Shown here piece after piece: positions 25,602 to 33,722 of a stretch of 36,116 nucleotides of DNA. Both the position numbers and the translations under genes were made by a program. The notes under the pieces are model-generated. The model ran no database searches, had not been told where the DNA came from, and saw nothing but the letters and a program-made list of their open reading frames with translations. The DNA lies in the NCBI GenBank assembly GCA_903887455.1, contig CAISPT010000363.1:1-36116 (forward strand), read 5' to 3'. Positions within the stretch are counted from its first letter, which is position 1, and each line of letters starts with the position of its first letter. The DNA comes from an uncultured Opitutaceae bacterium (lineage in GTDB: Bacteria; Verrucomicrobiota; Verrucomicrobiia; Opitutales; Opitutaceae).

Positions 25602-26764
25602 AGCCGGCCGGACCGGACAAGTTCATGGAGCTTCTGCGCGAGGCCGTAGCCACCGGCTCGCTCGTGAAGCTGACGCTGGGTAAGCCCGACGGGCGGGATC
25701 CGACGCTGAGGAACCTCTTTGTCCGTCCTGTCCAGCTCAAGTCGGGCCCCCGGCTTGCCTTCGTCTGGCGGTACGCGACACGCGACGTGACGAAGAACCA
25801 CGAGTCGGCCGAGGCAATCCGCGTCATCGAGCCGCTGGTGGGCAGCGATTTCCAGGATGCCCACCTGTTCACCACGACGGGCAGCGCCCAGCTTGAGACG
25901 GGCGGCCGGGCGCCTCGTCTTCGGGTAACCGGGGGTGCTCGCGCCGGCGCGGGCCCCGCCGCAAACGACCGGGTCAAGAGCAGGCCGATCGAACCCGGGT
26001 CGGCGTGGCTGAGGTCGCTCGGGATCACCGACCAGGCGGGAAGGCCAATGACCGCGATGGCCGACAAATACCGGCAGATCCAGAAATTCGGGGAAATCCT
26101 CGGCCACCTGATCGGCCAGGCGCCCCTTCCCCATGACAGGAAGCTGCACCTCTACGACATGGGTTGCGGCAAGGGCTACCTCACCTTTGCCGCTAGCGAG
26201 CTCCTCGGAGGCCGCGCGCTGGTCCGCGGCGTGGAGGCCAGGCCGGACCTTGTCGATTTCTGCAACAAGGTTGCGGCCGAGCAGGGCATTTCGGACCGTC
26301 TCGGCTTCTGCGTGGGCACGATTGCCGAGACTGAGGCCGGGGACGCCGACATCCTCGTTGCCCTCCACGCCTGCGACACGGCGACGGACGACGCGCTCGC
26401 CAAGGGAGTTTCCGCAGGCGCCGCCCTTCTGGTGGTCGCCCCGTGCTGCCAGAAGGAGGTGCGGCCGCAGATCCTCCCGCCGCCCGTCCTAAACTCGGCC
26501 CTCAGGCACGGCATCTTTGTCGAGAGGCAGGCCGAGTTCGTCACCGACGCCCTGCGCGCCCAGCTGCTTGAATGGGCGGGCTACTCGGTGAAGGTGATGG
26601 AGTTCATCTCGACGGAGCACACGGCGAAGAACACGATGATAACCGCGGTGCGGAACGGGAGCCGGGGAGATGAGGCGGTGGCCCGCTCCATACGGGATCT
26701 CGCGGCATTCTACGGCGTCAGGCGACACACCCTCGCACGCCATCTCGGGTTCGATCTTCAATGA
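25598..26764 (+). CDS. SAM-dependent methyltransferase, PF13679-like
   Basis: This 388-residue protein has an N-terminal ~155-residue domain of unknown type, with LVKLTLGKPDG and KNHESAEAI, and a Rossmann methyltransferase domain: motif I YDMGCGKGYLTFA (186-198), an acidic E213 in GVEARPDLVDF, then LVALHACDTATD (253-264) and VVAPCCQKE (279-287). The HACxTATD and APCCQ motifs are typical of the Methyltransf_32/METTL25-like group. The N-terminal half may bind nucleic acid, but I cannot show this. It overlaps both neighbours by four bases, so all three proteins of the run should be made together. Being next to an Rsm22-like protein and near rimO, an RNA substrate is a reasonable guess. Confidence 0.85.
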   Translation: MKPAGPDKFMELLREAVATGSLVKLTLGKPDGRDPTLRNLFVRPVQLKSGPRLAFVWRYATRDVTKNHESAEAIRVIEPLVGSDFQDAHLFTTTGSAQLETGGRAPRLRVTGGARAGAGPAANDRVKSRPIEPGSAWLRSLGITDQAGRPMTAMADKYRQIQKFGEILGHLIGQAPLPHDRKLHLYDMGCGKGYLTFAASELLGGRALVRGVEARPDLVDFCNKVAAEQGISDRLGFCVGTIAETEAGDADILVALHACDTATDDALAKGVSAGAALLVVAPCCQKEVRPQILPPPVLNSALRHGIFVERQAEFVTDALRAQLLEWAGYSVKVMEFISTEHTAKNTMITAVRNGSRGDEAVARSIRDLAAFYGVRRHTLARHLGFDLQ

Positions 26765-27753
26765 CTTGGGAGGAAATTGACTGGGCCAGCCTTGGCCGGC
26801 TGCGCGAAAGGTTCCTTGAGGGGGCCCCGGGTACGGGACCCTACTGGGAAACGAGGGGCGACCTGGCGAGCTACGACTTCACGTACGGTGAGCGCATTGG
26901 CTGGAAGTGGGACGCCGTCCTTGAAGAGCTCCAGACGAGGGGATGGACCCCTTCTGACGGGGTCGTGCTGGACTGGGGCTGCGGAAGCGGCATCGCGGGC
27001 AGGCGCGTGGTCTCAAGGTTTGGTCGCGGCAAGATCACCGGCCTGGCGGTGTGGGACCACTCGGAGCTCGCCCGCGCCTTCGCCGCAGAGACGGCCTCCC
27101 GGGAATTCCCGGGGCTCGCTGTTTCCGACGGGGCGGGTCTCATTTCGGAAGAGACTCCAATCGGGCTTCTTGTGGTCAGCCACGTCCTAAATGAGCTCGC
27201 ACCCGCGGACCTCGAGGAGCTCGCCCGCCTGGCGGCGAGGTCGAGTGCGGTTCTCTGGACGGAGCCCGGCTCCAGGGAGGTCAGCAGGGCGCTGGGGGCG
27301 ATCCGCGACAAGTGGAGCCAAAGCTTCGGCGTCGTGGCGCCGTGCACGCACGCCCTGCCCTGCCCGGTGCTAGCGCCGGGAGACGAGCGCCACTGGTGCC
27401 ATCATTTCGCGCCCCCTCCGCCGCTCATATTCGCCGATCCAAACTGGGTGAGGTTCGGCCAGAGAGCCGGGATTGACCTCCGGAGCCTGCCCTACTCCTT
27501 CATCGCGCTAGACCGGAGATGGTCCGGCGGAGAACCCGGCCTGTCGCGCGTGATAGGCAGGCCCGAACACTTCAAACCCTACGTCCGCCTGCTCAACTGC
27601 GACCCGAGCGGGCTTCACCAGCTGACGGCAATGAAACGGGGCAACCCCTCGCTGTACAAGGAACTGGAGAAGACGAAGCGCCCCCTTGTGTACCGGTGGT
27701 CGCGCCAAGGGGATACCATCACTTCCGGCGAGGCTTTCCGCCCTAGGTCTTGA
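26761..27753 (+). CDS. Rsm22-like protein with four candidate Fe-S cysteines
   Basis: This 330-residue protein has a methyltransferase fold with motif I DWGCGSG (71-77), VSHVLNEL (139-146) and TEPGS (167-171), followed by APCTHALPC and HWCHHF. That Cys pattern, C195-x5-C201, C213 and a later C280, is the arrangement seen in Rsm22/METTL17, where four cysteines hold a 4Fe-4S cluster. Mitochondrial Rsm22/METTL17 binds the small ribosomal subunit and is needed for its assembly; bacterial homologues are poorly known. It is coupled by ATGA to the methyltransferase before it. A ribosome assembly role is inferred from homology and from rimO downstream. Confidence 0.87.
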   Translation: MTWEEIDWASLGRLRERFLEGAPGTGPYWETRGDLASYDFTYGERIGWKWDAVLEELQTRGWTPSDGVVLDWGCGSGIAGRRVVSRFGRGKITGLAVWDHSELARAFAAETASREFPGLAVSDGAGLISEETPIGLLVVSHVLNELAPADLEELARLAARSSAVLWTEPGSREVSRALGAIRDKWSQSFGVVAPCTHALPCPVLAPGDERHWCHHFAPPPPLIFADPNWVRFGQRAGIDLRSLPYSFIALDRRWSGGEPGLSRVIGRPEHFKPYVRLLNCDPSGLHQLTAMKRGNPSLYKELEKTKRPLVYRWSRQGDTITSGEAFRPRS

Positions 27754-27778
27754 CTCACCGTCAAAGATTGGGTCTCAT
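27750..27778 (+). promoter_or_regulatory. Candidate sigma-70 promoter
   Basis: TTGACT (27750-27755), a 17-base spacer and TCTCAT (27773-27778; four of six matches to TATAAT). The -35 box overlaps the stop codon of the Rsm22-like gene. A start about 7 bases downstream would give a leader of some 20 bases ahead of the microprotein. It would separate the microprotein and rimO from the upstream trio. Confidence 0.4.
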
Positions 27779-27803
27779 CAGCCTTTACCCACATCACAAC
27801 ACC

Positions 27804-27899
27804 ATGGGACAGCAGCTAAATAAGATCATTAAACGCAAACGCCGCGCCGCTTACCTGAAGCGCAAGAAGGCGGCGGCCACTGCCGCGAAGAAGAAGTAG
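27804..27899 (+). CDS. 31-residue Lys/Arg-rich microprotein
   Basis: ATG to TAG encodes 31 residues: MGQQLNKIIKRKRRAAYLKR followed by KKAAATAAKKK. Fifteen residues are Lys or Arg and none is acidic, which gives a very high charge. The peptide would form one basic helix with an Ala-rich tail, like the smallest ribosomal proteins. No Shine-Dalgarno sequence is visible, though a plausible promoter lies upstream, and the space between the Rsm22-like gene and rimO is otherwise unexplained. I recall no named family with this sequence. It lies 41 bases before rimO and could be a ribosome-bound or RNA-binding peptide; that is inference. The reading frame alone is weak evidence, but its composition and position make it a likely gene. 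Confidence 0.62.
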   Translation: MGQQLNKIIKRKRRAAYLKRKKAAATAAKKK

Positions 27900-27940
27900 G
27901 CGGCCCCGGGGCCTCCTTCCGTTCTTAGTCTTCTCGCAGT

Positions 27941-29353
27941 ATGATCAAGGTCAGCCTGATTTCACTCGGCTGTGCTAAGAACCTTGTAGACAGCGAGATA
28001 ATGGTTGGGCACCTGCACAAGGCAGGCATGCAGGTCACCCCCGACGCCGAGGCGGCGGATGTGGTGATCGTCAACACGTGCTCCTTCATAGACTCGTCGA
28101 AGGAGGAGTCTATCGGGCACATCCTTGAGGTCCACGCCCAGCGTGGCCTTCGCAAGAGGCGCAAGGAGCAGAAGCTGATCGTGGCCGGCTGCATGTCGCA
28201 GCGCTTCTCCAAGGACCTTCCCGGCTCGATCCCCGAGGTGGATGCCTTCATCGGGCTCGACCAGGTGACGCAAGTGGCACCGATTATCGAGGAGATCTAC
28301 GCAAAGGAGCGGGCCAAGGGGGATTTGCCCGCAAGCTTTGTCACCACGCGCTCGACCTACATCCCCGACTACGACACGCCGCGGTTCCGGCTGACTCCAG
28401 CGCACCTCGCCTATGTCAAGATAGCCGAGGGCTGCAACCACCCCTGCACCTTCTGCATCATCCCTCAGATCCGCGGCCGCCACCGAAGCCGCACTGTCCA
28501 GAGCGTAGTCGCCGAGGTCCGCCAGCTGGTCGCCGAAGGTGTCAAGGAGGTCAACCTGATCTCCCAGGATACGACCTTCTTCGGAATGGACACCTGGGAC
28601 GAGCGCCCGAATCCGAGGACGCCCGTCGATTCCACGCGGGGCACCGCGCTCACGTCACTGCTTCGCGAGCTCAACGCCATCGAGGGCGACTTCTGGATCC
28701 GGATCCTCTACACTCACCCCGCCCACTGGAGCGACGAGCTGATCAGGACAATCGCCGAGTGCCCGAAGGTCGCCCGTTACGTGGATATGCCCCTGCAGCA
28801 CATCAGCGACCGGATGCTCAAGGTCATGCAGAGGGAGACCTCCGGCGATTACATCCGTGGTTTGGTGAAGCGCATCAGGGCCGGCATTCCCGGGATCGCG
28901 CTGAGGACTACCTTCATTGTCGGCTTCCCTGGCGAGACTGCCGAAGACGTCGACGAGCTCTGCCAGTTCGTGCGCGAGGCCCGCTTTGAGAGGCTGGGCG
29001 TATTCCGGTATTCCCAGGAGGAGGGAACGCGCGCGGCCAAGATGGAGGACCAGGTGTCGCCCAAGGAGAAGGAGCGCCGCTGGCACCAGGTGATGGCCCT
29101 CCAGAAGGAAATCGCGGCGTCCGTCAGCGCCGAAAGCGTCGGCAAGACCCTCAGGGTTCTGGTCGACGAGGCTGGCGTCGCCCGGGGCGAGGCCGACGCT
29201 CCGGACATCGACGGAAGGGTCTACATCCCGAAGGAGCTGAAGGTGGGTTCGTTCGCCTCCGTGACGATAAACGGGCACCACGACTACGACCTCCTCGCCC
29301 TTCCCGAGGGCGAGAGTCCGGCCTCGTACAAGGTGGCCCGCCAGGCCCAGTAG
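27941..29353 (+). CDS. rimO: Ribosomal protein S12 methylthiotransferase
   Basis: This 470-residue radical SAM enzyme methylthiolates a conserved aspartate of ribosomal protein S12. The N-terminal MTTase domain has cluster cysteines C11 (SLGCAKNLVDSE), C47 (VNTCSFI) and C84 (VAGCMSQR). The radical SAM cluster is EGCNHPCTFCIIPQIRGRHR (C155, C159, C162). DMPLQHISDRML and a C-terminal TRAM domain (from ~405, TLRVLVDEAG) complete the pattern. CAKNLVDSE and FCIIPQIRG favour RimO over MiaB. It is downstream of the basic microprotein and of two methyltransferase-fold proteins, forming an RNA/ribosome-modification group. Its stop lies three bases from the convergent mpl stop. Confidence 0.96.
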   Translation: MIKVSLISLGCAKNLVDSEIMVGHLHKAGMQVTPDAEAADVVIVNTCSFIDSSKEESIGHILEVHAQRGLRKRRKEQKLIVAGCMSQRFSKDLPGSIPEVDAFIGLDQVTQVAPIIEEIYAKERAKGDLPASFVTTRSTYIPDYDTPRFRLTPAHLAYVKIAEGCNHPCTFCIIPQIRGRHRSRTVQSVVAEVRQLVAEGVKEVNLISQDTTFFGMDTWDERPNPRTPVDSTRGTALTSLLRELNAIEGDFWIRILYTHPAHWSDELIRTIAECPKVARYVDMPLQHISDRMLKVMQRETSGDYIRGLVKRIRAGIPGIALRTTFIVGFPGETAEDVDELCQFVREARFERLGVFRYSQEEGTRAAKMEDQVSPKEKERRWHQVMALQKEIAASVSAESVGKTLRVLVDEAGVARGEADAPDIDGRVYIPKELKVGSFASVTINGHHDYDLLALPEGESPASYKVARQAQ

Positions 29354-29356
29354 CCG

Positions 29357-30796
29357 CTAGGCCTTTGCGGCGGCCGCGTAGCGGCCGATGATCCCGTCAA
29401 AGGAGCCGTTCGTGAAGAAAACGACGACACGTGACTTGGCTCGCGTCGAGAGCGTGTCGCCGACAAGGCTGTCGTAGAGGTCCTCGTTTGTGCCGAACTC
29501 CCTGGCGTTGATGCCCTGCGCCTCGAGGTTCTGCGCCACCGCCTCCGCGTCAAACCTCTCGTCCTCGCGAAGCGCCCCTGCCCGGCTCACGGGTCCGAGG
29601 TAGACGTCGTCCGCAAAAGACAGGGCCCGCTCGAAGCCCGCCTGAAGGGTGCGAACCCTCGCCGTGTTGCTTCGGGGCTCGAAGACGGCGGTGAGGACCG
29701 AACCGGGATGCTTGGCCCTCAGGGAGCGAAGGGTCTCGGAGATCGCTGTCGGATGGTGGCCGAAATCCTCGATCACCGTGAGCGCCGGCTGGGAGACCAG
29801 CACCTCCTGGCGGCGCCTGACGCCCCTGAACGCGTTCAGGAGGCCGGGGTTGATGCTCGTGGGCTCGCCGGAAAGGCAAAGCCCGGCTGCGGTCGCCGCC
29901 ATCGCCCCGTTTCGGGCATTGTAGGCGCCCGAAAGGGCCCACTTCACGACGCCCCAAGGCCTGCCGCGCCACGACAGCGAGAAGGAGGAGCCGGCCGGCC
30001 CCTCCTTGAAGTCGGAGATCCTCACATCGTTGCCTTCCTCGGTCCCTACGCTGACGACGTTTGTCCACGCCATCAGGCCAAGGGCGCGCAGGTTGTGGTC
30101 ATCTCCGTTAATCACGGCGAAGCCGTTGCGCGGGATGATCCTCGAGAAATGCACGAACGTCCTTTGCACGTCGGCCAGGTCGCGGAAGATATCTGCGTGG
30201 TCGAACTCCAGGTTGTTGAAGACCGCCACGTGCGGGGCGTAGTGAATGAACTTGCTGCGCTTGTCGAAGAAGGCGCTGTCGTACTCGTCACCCTCGATCA
30301 CGAAGGGGTCGACCAGATTGCCCAGGTGGCTGCCGGTTGGGGGGTCCTGGGGCACGCCTCCGATCAGGTAGCCCGGGTCCCTGCCCGCGGACCTGAGGAG
30401 GAACGCGGCGATCGCGGTCGTCGTGGTCTTCCCGTGGGTGCCCGAAACGACGAGGTTCCTGCGGTGCCTGAGCACCTGGTCGTGGAGAAGCGCGGGGAGC
30501 GAGGTGAAGGGGATCGCCCGCGACTCGAGTAGCCACTCGACCTCGGGGTTCCCGCGGGTCATCGCGTTGCCGATCACGACCACATCGGGTTTAAGCGAGC
30601 CGAGGCGCGCGGGGTCGTACCCCTCGTGAACCGTGATCCCCGCCTCGGCCAGCACCGTGCTCATCGGAGGGTAGACGTTCGCATCGGCGCCCAGCACCTC
30701 GTGCCCGGCGGCCCTGGCGAGGAGCGCCGCGTTTCCCATGGCGGTCCCGCAGACCCCCATGAAGTAGATCCTGCGGCTACTGGTCCCGGTACTCAC
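29357..30796 (-). CDS. mpl: UDP-N-acetylmuramate:L-alanyl-gamma-D-glutamyl-meso-diaminopimelate ligase
   Basis: This 479-residue Mur-ligase-like enzyme reattaches recycled murein tripeptide to UDP-MurNAc. Motifs: RIYFMGVCGTAMGNAALLA at the N-terminus, the ATP loop VVSGTHGKTTTTAIAAFLL (117-135), EGDEYDSAFFDKRSKF, NNLEFDHADIF, and the C-terminal EDFGHHPTAI and FEPRSNTAR. EYDSAFFDKRSKF and FEPRS are Mpl markers, not MurC. I chose the GTG at 30796 because AAGGGGC lies about 5 bases upstream and homology starts seven codons later; the frame to 30955 adds a low-complexity extension. The 160 bases between it and the pseudopilin stop probably hold its promoter, but I see no clear boxes. Confidence 0.93.
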   Translation of the reverse strand: MSTGTSSRRIYFMGVCGTAMGNAALLARAAGHEVLGADANVYPPMSTVLAEAGITVHEGYDPARLGSLKPDVVVIGNAMTRGNPEVEWLLESRAIPFTSLPALLHDQVLRHRRNLVVSGTHGKTTTTAIAAFLLRSAGRDPGYLIGGVPQDPPTGSHLGNLVDPFVIEGDEYDSAFFDKRSKFIHYAPHVAVFNNLEFDHADIFRDLADVQRTFVHFSRIIPRNGFAVINGDDHNLRALGLMAWTNVVSVGTEEGNDVRISDFKEGPAGSSFSLSWRGRPWGVVKWALSGAYNARNGAMAATAAGLCLSGEPTSINPGLLNAFRGVRRRQEVLVSQPALTVIEDFGHHPTAISETLRSLRAKHPGSVLTAVFEPRSNTARVRTLQAGFERALSFADDVYLGPVSRAGALREDERFDAEAVAQNLEAQGINAREFGTNEDLYDSLVGDTLSTRAKSRVVVFFTNGSFDGIIGRYAAAAKA

Positions 30797-30956
30797 GGTG
30801 TGCCCCTTCCCTCGGCCCGGACGGGGACGCCAGGCCGCCGCGGATCGTGGGCAATGCGGTGGGGTGCTTTCGGGCGGGAATTCACGCGGGTTCTGTGGGA
30901 CCAAAATCCCGGCCGGACGCGTCGATGGCAAGACCATGCTTCGGCCCTGCCCCACC

Positions 30957-31913
30957 CTACTGCACGGTGAGGTTCACGTCCGAGTACAGGAAGAACCTCT
31001 GCACCTCGTAGGCGGTGGCCGGAGCCGCGCCCCGGCGAACGACGATCAGCCGGCCCGACAGGATGCCTGTTGAGAATCCCGGGGCCGAGGTGCTGAGCAC
31101 CGTGCCGGAGTTCGGGGCGGCTACCAGAGCGTTCGCCGCCGAGCCGATGTCCACCCAGGCCGTGTCAGTCGGGCTGTTGTTGGCGAGCGTGAGCGAGTAC
31201 TTGGGCTGGACAATACGCTCGACCAGCAGGCGCGATGCGTTCGTCCGGTTGTTGGAAGAGGCCGTGTTCCAGAGCGCGACTTGGGCGGCCGGCAAGAGCG
31301 CCGACCAGGACACCGGAGCCTGGGCCTGGGTCGAATCCCAGCTCTGGTCCCAAATTGAATCGAAGGTCTGGGTGGGGTCCGCCGACGGGAATGCCAACGC
31401 GCGGTAGGGGGGAACCATGAGCGAGACCAGCAGGTAGCGCTGCTGCCCGGGCTCGGCCGTGGGGCCGGCCACCACGCATCGCTGGGCTCCGTAGGGGTTG
31501 AAGGCGATCGAGGAGTACTGGTTCTGCGAAAGCGCGGTGTAGGTGGCGCCGGCCACATACGAGCTCACGCCGCGCTTGATCGCCAGCTTGGTGACCCATC
31601 CGGCGGGGTCGACGACGACACTTGGGGCGAAGATTCTTGAGGCCATGCCCGTTGCGGAGTCAAAGGCGGTGAAGGCAGTCCCGGGCGCCAGCCCGTCCCC
31701 TGCGATCGACGACTCGTTCTGCCCGGAGAAATCCACCGAGTCGAACGTCGCCTCAAAGTCGCGCCGGAGCGACCGCAGGGTCTCAGCCTCCGCCCGGATC
31801 TGCGCGTCGTCGAGCTTGTTGGAGAGAACGGGGGCAAGGATGCCGGCCAGGACACCCAGTATCGCCACGGCGACCAGGAGCATCAGTAGGAACTCGGCCC
31901 TTGCGCCTCTCAT
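30957..31913 (-). CDS. Type II secretion/type IV pilin-like pseudopilin
   Basis: This 318-residue protein has a class III-like leader: a short basic start MRGARAE, then a long hydrophobic helix FLLMLLVAVAILGVLAGILAP that aligns with the pilin helix after GFTLIE. The usual Gly at -1 is Ala and the conserved Glu at +5 is Met, so the processing site is degenerate; Glu5 is also missing in GspK-type minor pseudopilins. The remainder is Ser/Thr/Ala-rich with beta-like stretches and is large for a pilin. I chose ATG 31913, just before the leader, rather than 31961 within gspF. It directly follows gspF (one base gap), which supports a pseudopilin role. GspG, GspH and GspK-like identities are all possible. 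Confidence 0.7.
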   Translation of the reverse strand: MRGARAEFLLMLLVAVAILGVLAGILAPVLSNKLDDAQIRAEAETLRSLRRDFEATFDSVDFSGQNESSIAGDGLAPGTAFTAFDSATGMASRIFAPSVVVDPAGWVTKLAIKRGVSSYVAGATYTALSQNQYSSIAFNPYGAQRCVVAGPTAEPGQQRYLLVSLMVPPYRALAFPSADPTQTFDSIWDQSWDSTQAQAPVSWSALLPAAQVALWNTASSNNRTNASRLLVERIVQPKYSLTLANNSPTDTAWVDIGSAANALVAAPNSGTVLSTSAPGFSTGILSGRLIVVRRGAAPATAYEVQRFFLYSDVNLTVQ

Positions 31914-31914
31914 G

Positions 31915-33111
31915 CTAGTGGATCCGGTTGACGACCTCCACCACGGGCAGAACAACCGCAAGGGCCACGCCGAGGACCCAGGCGAGCACCACGAGCAGGA
32001 CGGCCGGCTCGATCAGCGAAAGGGCGACGGCCACCCGGTGTCGGGACTCGGACATGTAGTGCTCGGAAAGGCGCCCGAAGACCTCGGTCAGCGACCCCTC
32101 CGCGCTCCTGACGGCTAGGACCACTTCAGGGGCGAAGAGGCCCGCACGGTCGAAGGCGTCGCCGACAGGCGCGTTCTCGCGGACGGCCGCCGCCACGCCA
32201 ATGAGGGCGGTGCGGTAGACCGCGTTGCCCGCGACCGCTGCGCACGCGTCCAGGGCCTCCACAATCCGGATGCCCGATCCGGCGAGCGCGCGGAAGGTGG
32301 CGCAGACCCGCGCCATCGCGAGCGCCTCGACGGCCCCACGGACCACCGGGATGCCAAGGAGCGCCCTGTCGCGAAGGGGCCTAAGGCGCGGCCCGCTTAA
32401 GGCCGCCACCGCCGCGAACGGTGCCGCAGCGGCTGCCAGCGAGAGAACGGGGTGAGCTGTGACAAAGTCGCTCGCGGCGAACATCGCTGCCGTCAGCCCG
32501 TTCGTCCTCTCGGCCCCGATGTCCCTTAGCATCTTCGAGAACCTCGGGAGCGTGAACGTGCACGCGAGCGCCGAGGCGCCCAAGGCCGTCAGGCAAACCA
32601 AGCACGGGTACATGAGTCCCCTCACCACCTCGCGGCGGATCTGCAGCATTTGCGCCGAGTAATTCCTGATGGCCCGGACGCCCTCGGGCAGCCGGCCCGC
32701 CGCCTCGTGCGCCGTCACCACGCCCACCATCGAGTCGCTGAAGACTCGGGGAAAGAGGCGGAGTGCGCCGCCGAAGCCGCCCGTTTCCTCCAGATGCCTC
32801 GCCACCTCGGTCCAGAGAACCCGCGAAGCGCCACTCGGCGCGCACTGCGCGAGAGTTCGGACGGCGGAATTGACCCTCACCCCGCTAGAAAGCATGAGCT
32901 CGAGGGAATCAAGCGAGGCGAGAAGCAGGGCGCCCGGGACCCGAACACGGGCGAGCCGGCGCCCCCGGGTCTCAACGCGGTGGATCTCGATCACGTAGGC
33001 CCTCTTCTCGGCCTCGATGTGCTCCGCGAAGCTCGCCATGTCGACCGCGTCTAGGACGAGCGTGCTCCGGCGGCCGGTGCGTCCTACGAGGTGTGCGCAA
33101 TAGCGGGGCAT
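31915..33111 (-). CDS. GspF/PilC-like inner-membrane platform protein
   Basis: This 398-residue protein is the platform of a type II secretion or type IV pilus machine, coupling the ATPase to pseudopilus assembly. It contains two GspF repeats: the first ~65-190 with SLELMLSSGVRVNSAVRTLA, GALRLFPRVFSDSMVGVVTAHEAAGRL (two pieces) and IRREVVRGLMYPCLVCLTAL; the second ~265-390 with MARVCATFRALAGSGIRIVEAL and FAPEVVLAVRSAEGSL, plus a C-terminal hydrophobic helix. The GLMYP and ALAGSGI-type motifs are characteristic. It lies between the PilP/GspC-like gene (11 bases) and the pseudopilin. A matching ATPase is not visible next to it. Confidence 0.92.
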   Translation of the reverse strand: MPRYCAHLVGRTGRRSTLVLDAVDMASFAEHIEAEKRAYVIEIHRVETRGRRLARVRVPGALLLASLDSLELMLSSGVRVNSAVRTLAQCAPSGASRVLWTEVARHLEETGGFGGALRLFPRVFSDSMVGVVTAHEAAGRLPEGVRAIRNYSAQMLQIRREVVRGLMYPCLVCLTALGASALACTFTLPRFSKMLRDIGAERTNGLTAAMFAASDFVTAHPVLSLAAAAAPFAAVAALSGPRLRPLRDRALLGIPVVRGAVEALAMARVCATFRALAGSGIRIVEALDACAAVAGNAVYRTALIGVAAAVRENAPVGDAFDRAGLFAPEVVLAVRSAEGSLTEVFGRLSEHYMSESRHRVAVALSLIEPAVLLVVLAWVLGVALAVVLPVVEVVNRIH

Positions 33112-33122
33112 GGTCGCAACGT

Positions 33123-33722
33123 TCAGGGCACCAGAATCCGCGTCGTGCGAGCCACCGGCAGGAGCACGAGCGACCCCGAGGCCTCCACTACGAGGCCCTC
33201 ACGGAAGATGCCTCGGACCCGGAAGGCACCAAGGGGATCGCCCGGCGACACCAAATGCCCGTTCACGAGCCCGACTGGGCCGCGCTCCCCTCCGAGAATG
33301 ATCCCCCCACAGGCGAATGCAGCCTCAGCTGGCGCCTCCCTGCGCCGCCCGCGCGCCACGAAGGGATTCGGGCAGTCCGATGGATCCCCGGCCCCAGGCA
33401 CGGGCGCCGGAATCCAAACACGACCCGCCGGGTCCGGAACGAGGGTGCCCTGCGGCGCCGATTCGGGCGCCGAGGCAGGCCGGGCGTCGACCTCGGGCCC
33501 CGGAAGGCCGAAGCTTGTGACCACCCTGCTCGCAGCAGCCAAGGCGATCCCGGCCACGGGGACTCCGACCAGCACGACGTCATCCTCTGAGGCGGCCCGG
33601 GGAACCTCGATCGTACCCATGACCCTAGCCGCGGGCGATGCCGGGACGTAGGCATAGGGCGATTGGGGGCGTCCCGCCGCGGGGCAGAGCCCGAGCGCCA
33701 GGAGGATTAGGCGCGTCCTCAT
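33123..33722 (-). CDS. PilP/GspC-like secretion component
   Basis: This 199-residue protein starts with a likely signal peptide (MRTRLILLALGLCPAAGRPQ), continues with a Pro/Ala-rich stretch, and ends in a compact beta domain with GGIILGGERGPVGLVNGHLV and GDPLGAFRVRGIFREGLVVE. The latter fits the GspC homology-region/PilP domain, which contacts the secretin N-terminal domains from the periplasm. It overlaps the preceding 88-residue gene by four bases and sits 11 bases before gspF, as expected for an alignment-subcomplex protein. The exact identity (PilP or GspC) is uncertain, since GspC normally has a transmembrane anchor rather than a cleaved signal. Confidence 0.7.
   Translation of the reverse strand: MRTRLILLALGLCPAAGRPQSPYAYVPASPAARVMGTIEVPRAASEDDVVLVGVPVAGIALAAASRVVTSFGLPGPEVDARPASAPESAPQGTLVPDPAGRVWIPAPVPGAGDPSDCPNPFVARGRRREAPAEAAFACGGIILGGERGPVGLVNGHLVSPGDPLGAFRVRGIFREGLVVEASGSLVLLPVARTTRILVP

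Noticed and set aside
27901-27912. GGCCCCGGGGCC after the microprotein as a terminator
   Set aside because: It is a loopless palindrome with only a weak pyrimidine run after it; insufficient for a terminator call.
12655-32390. Repeated CCTAAGG heptamer (near 12660, 12700, 19545, 22285, 32385 and others) as an uptake or recombination signal
   Set aside because: The copies fall in coding frames, often as Leu-Arg or Pro-Arg codons using AGG, and the number is only modestly above a rough expectation.
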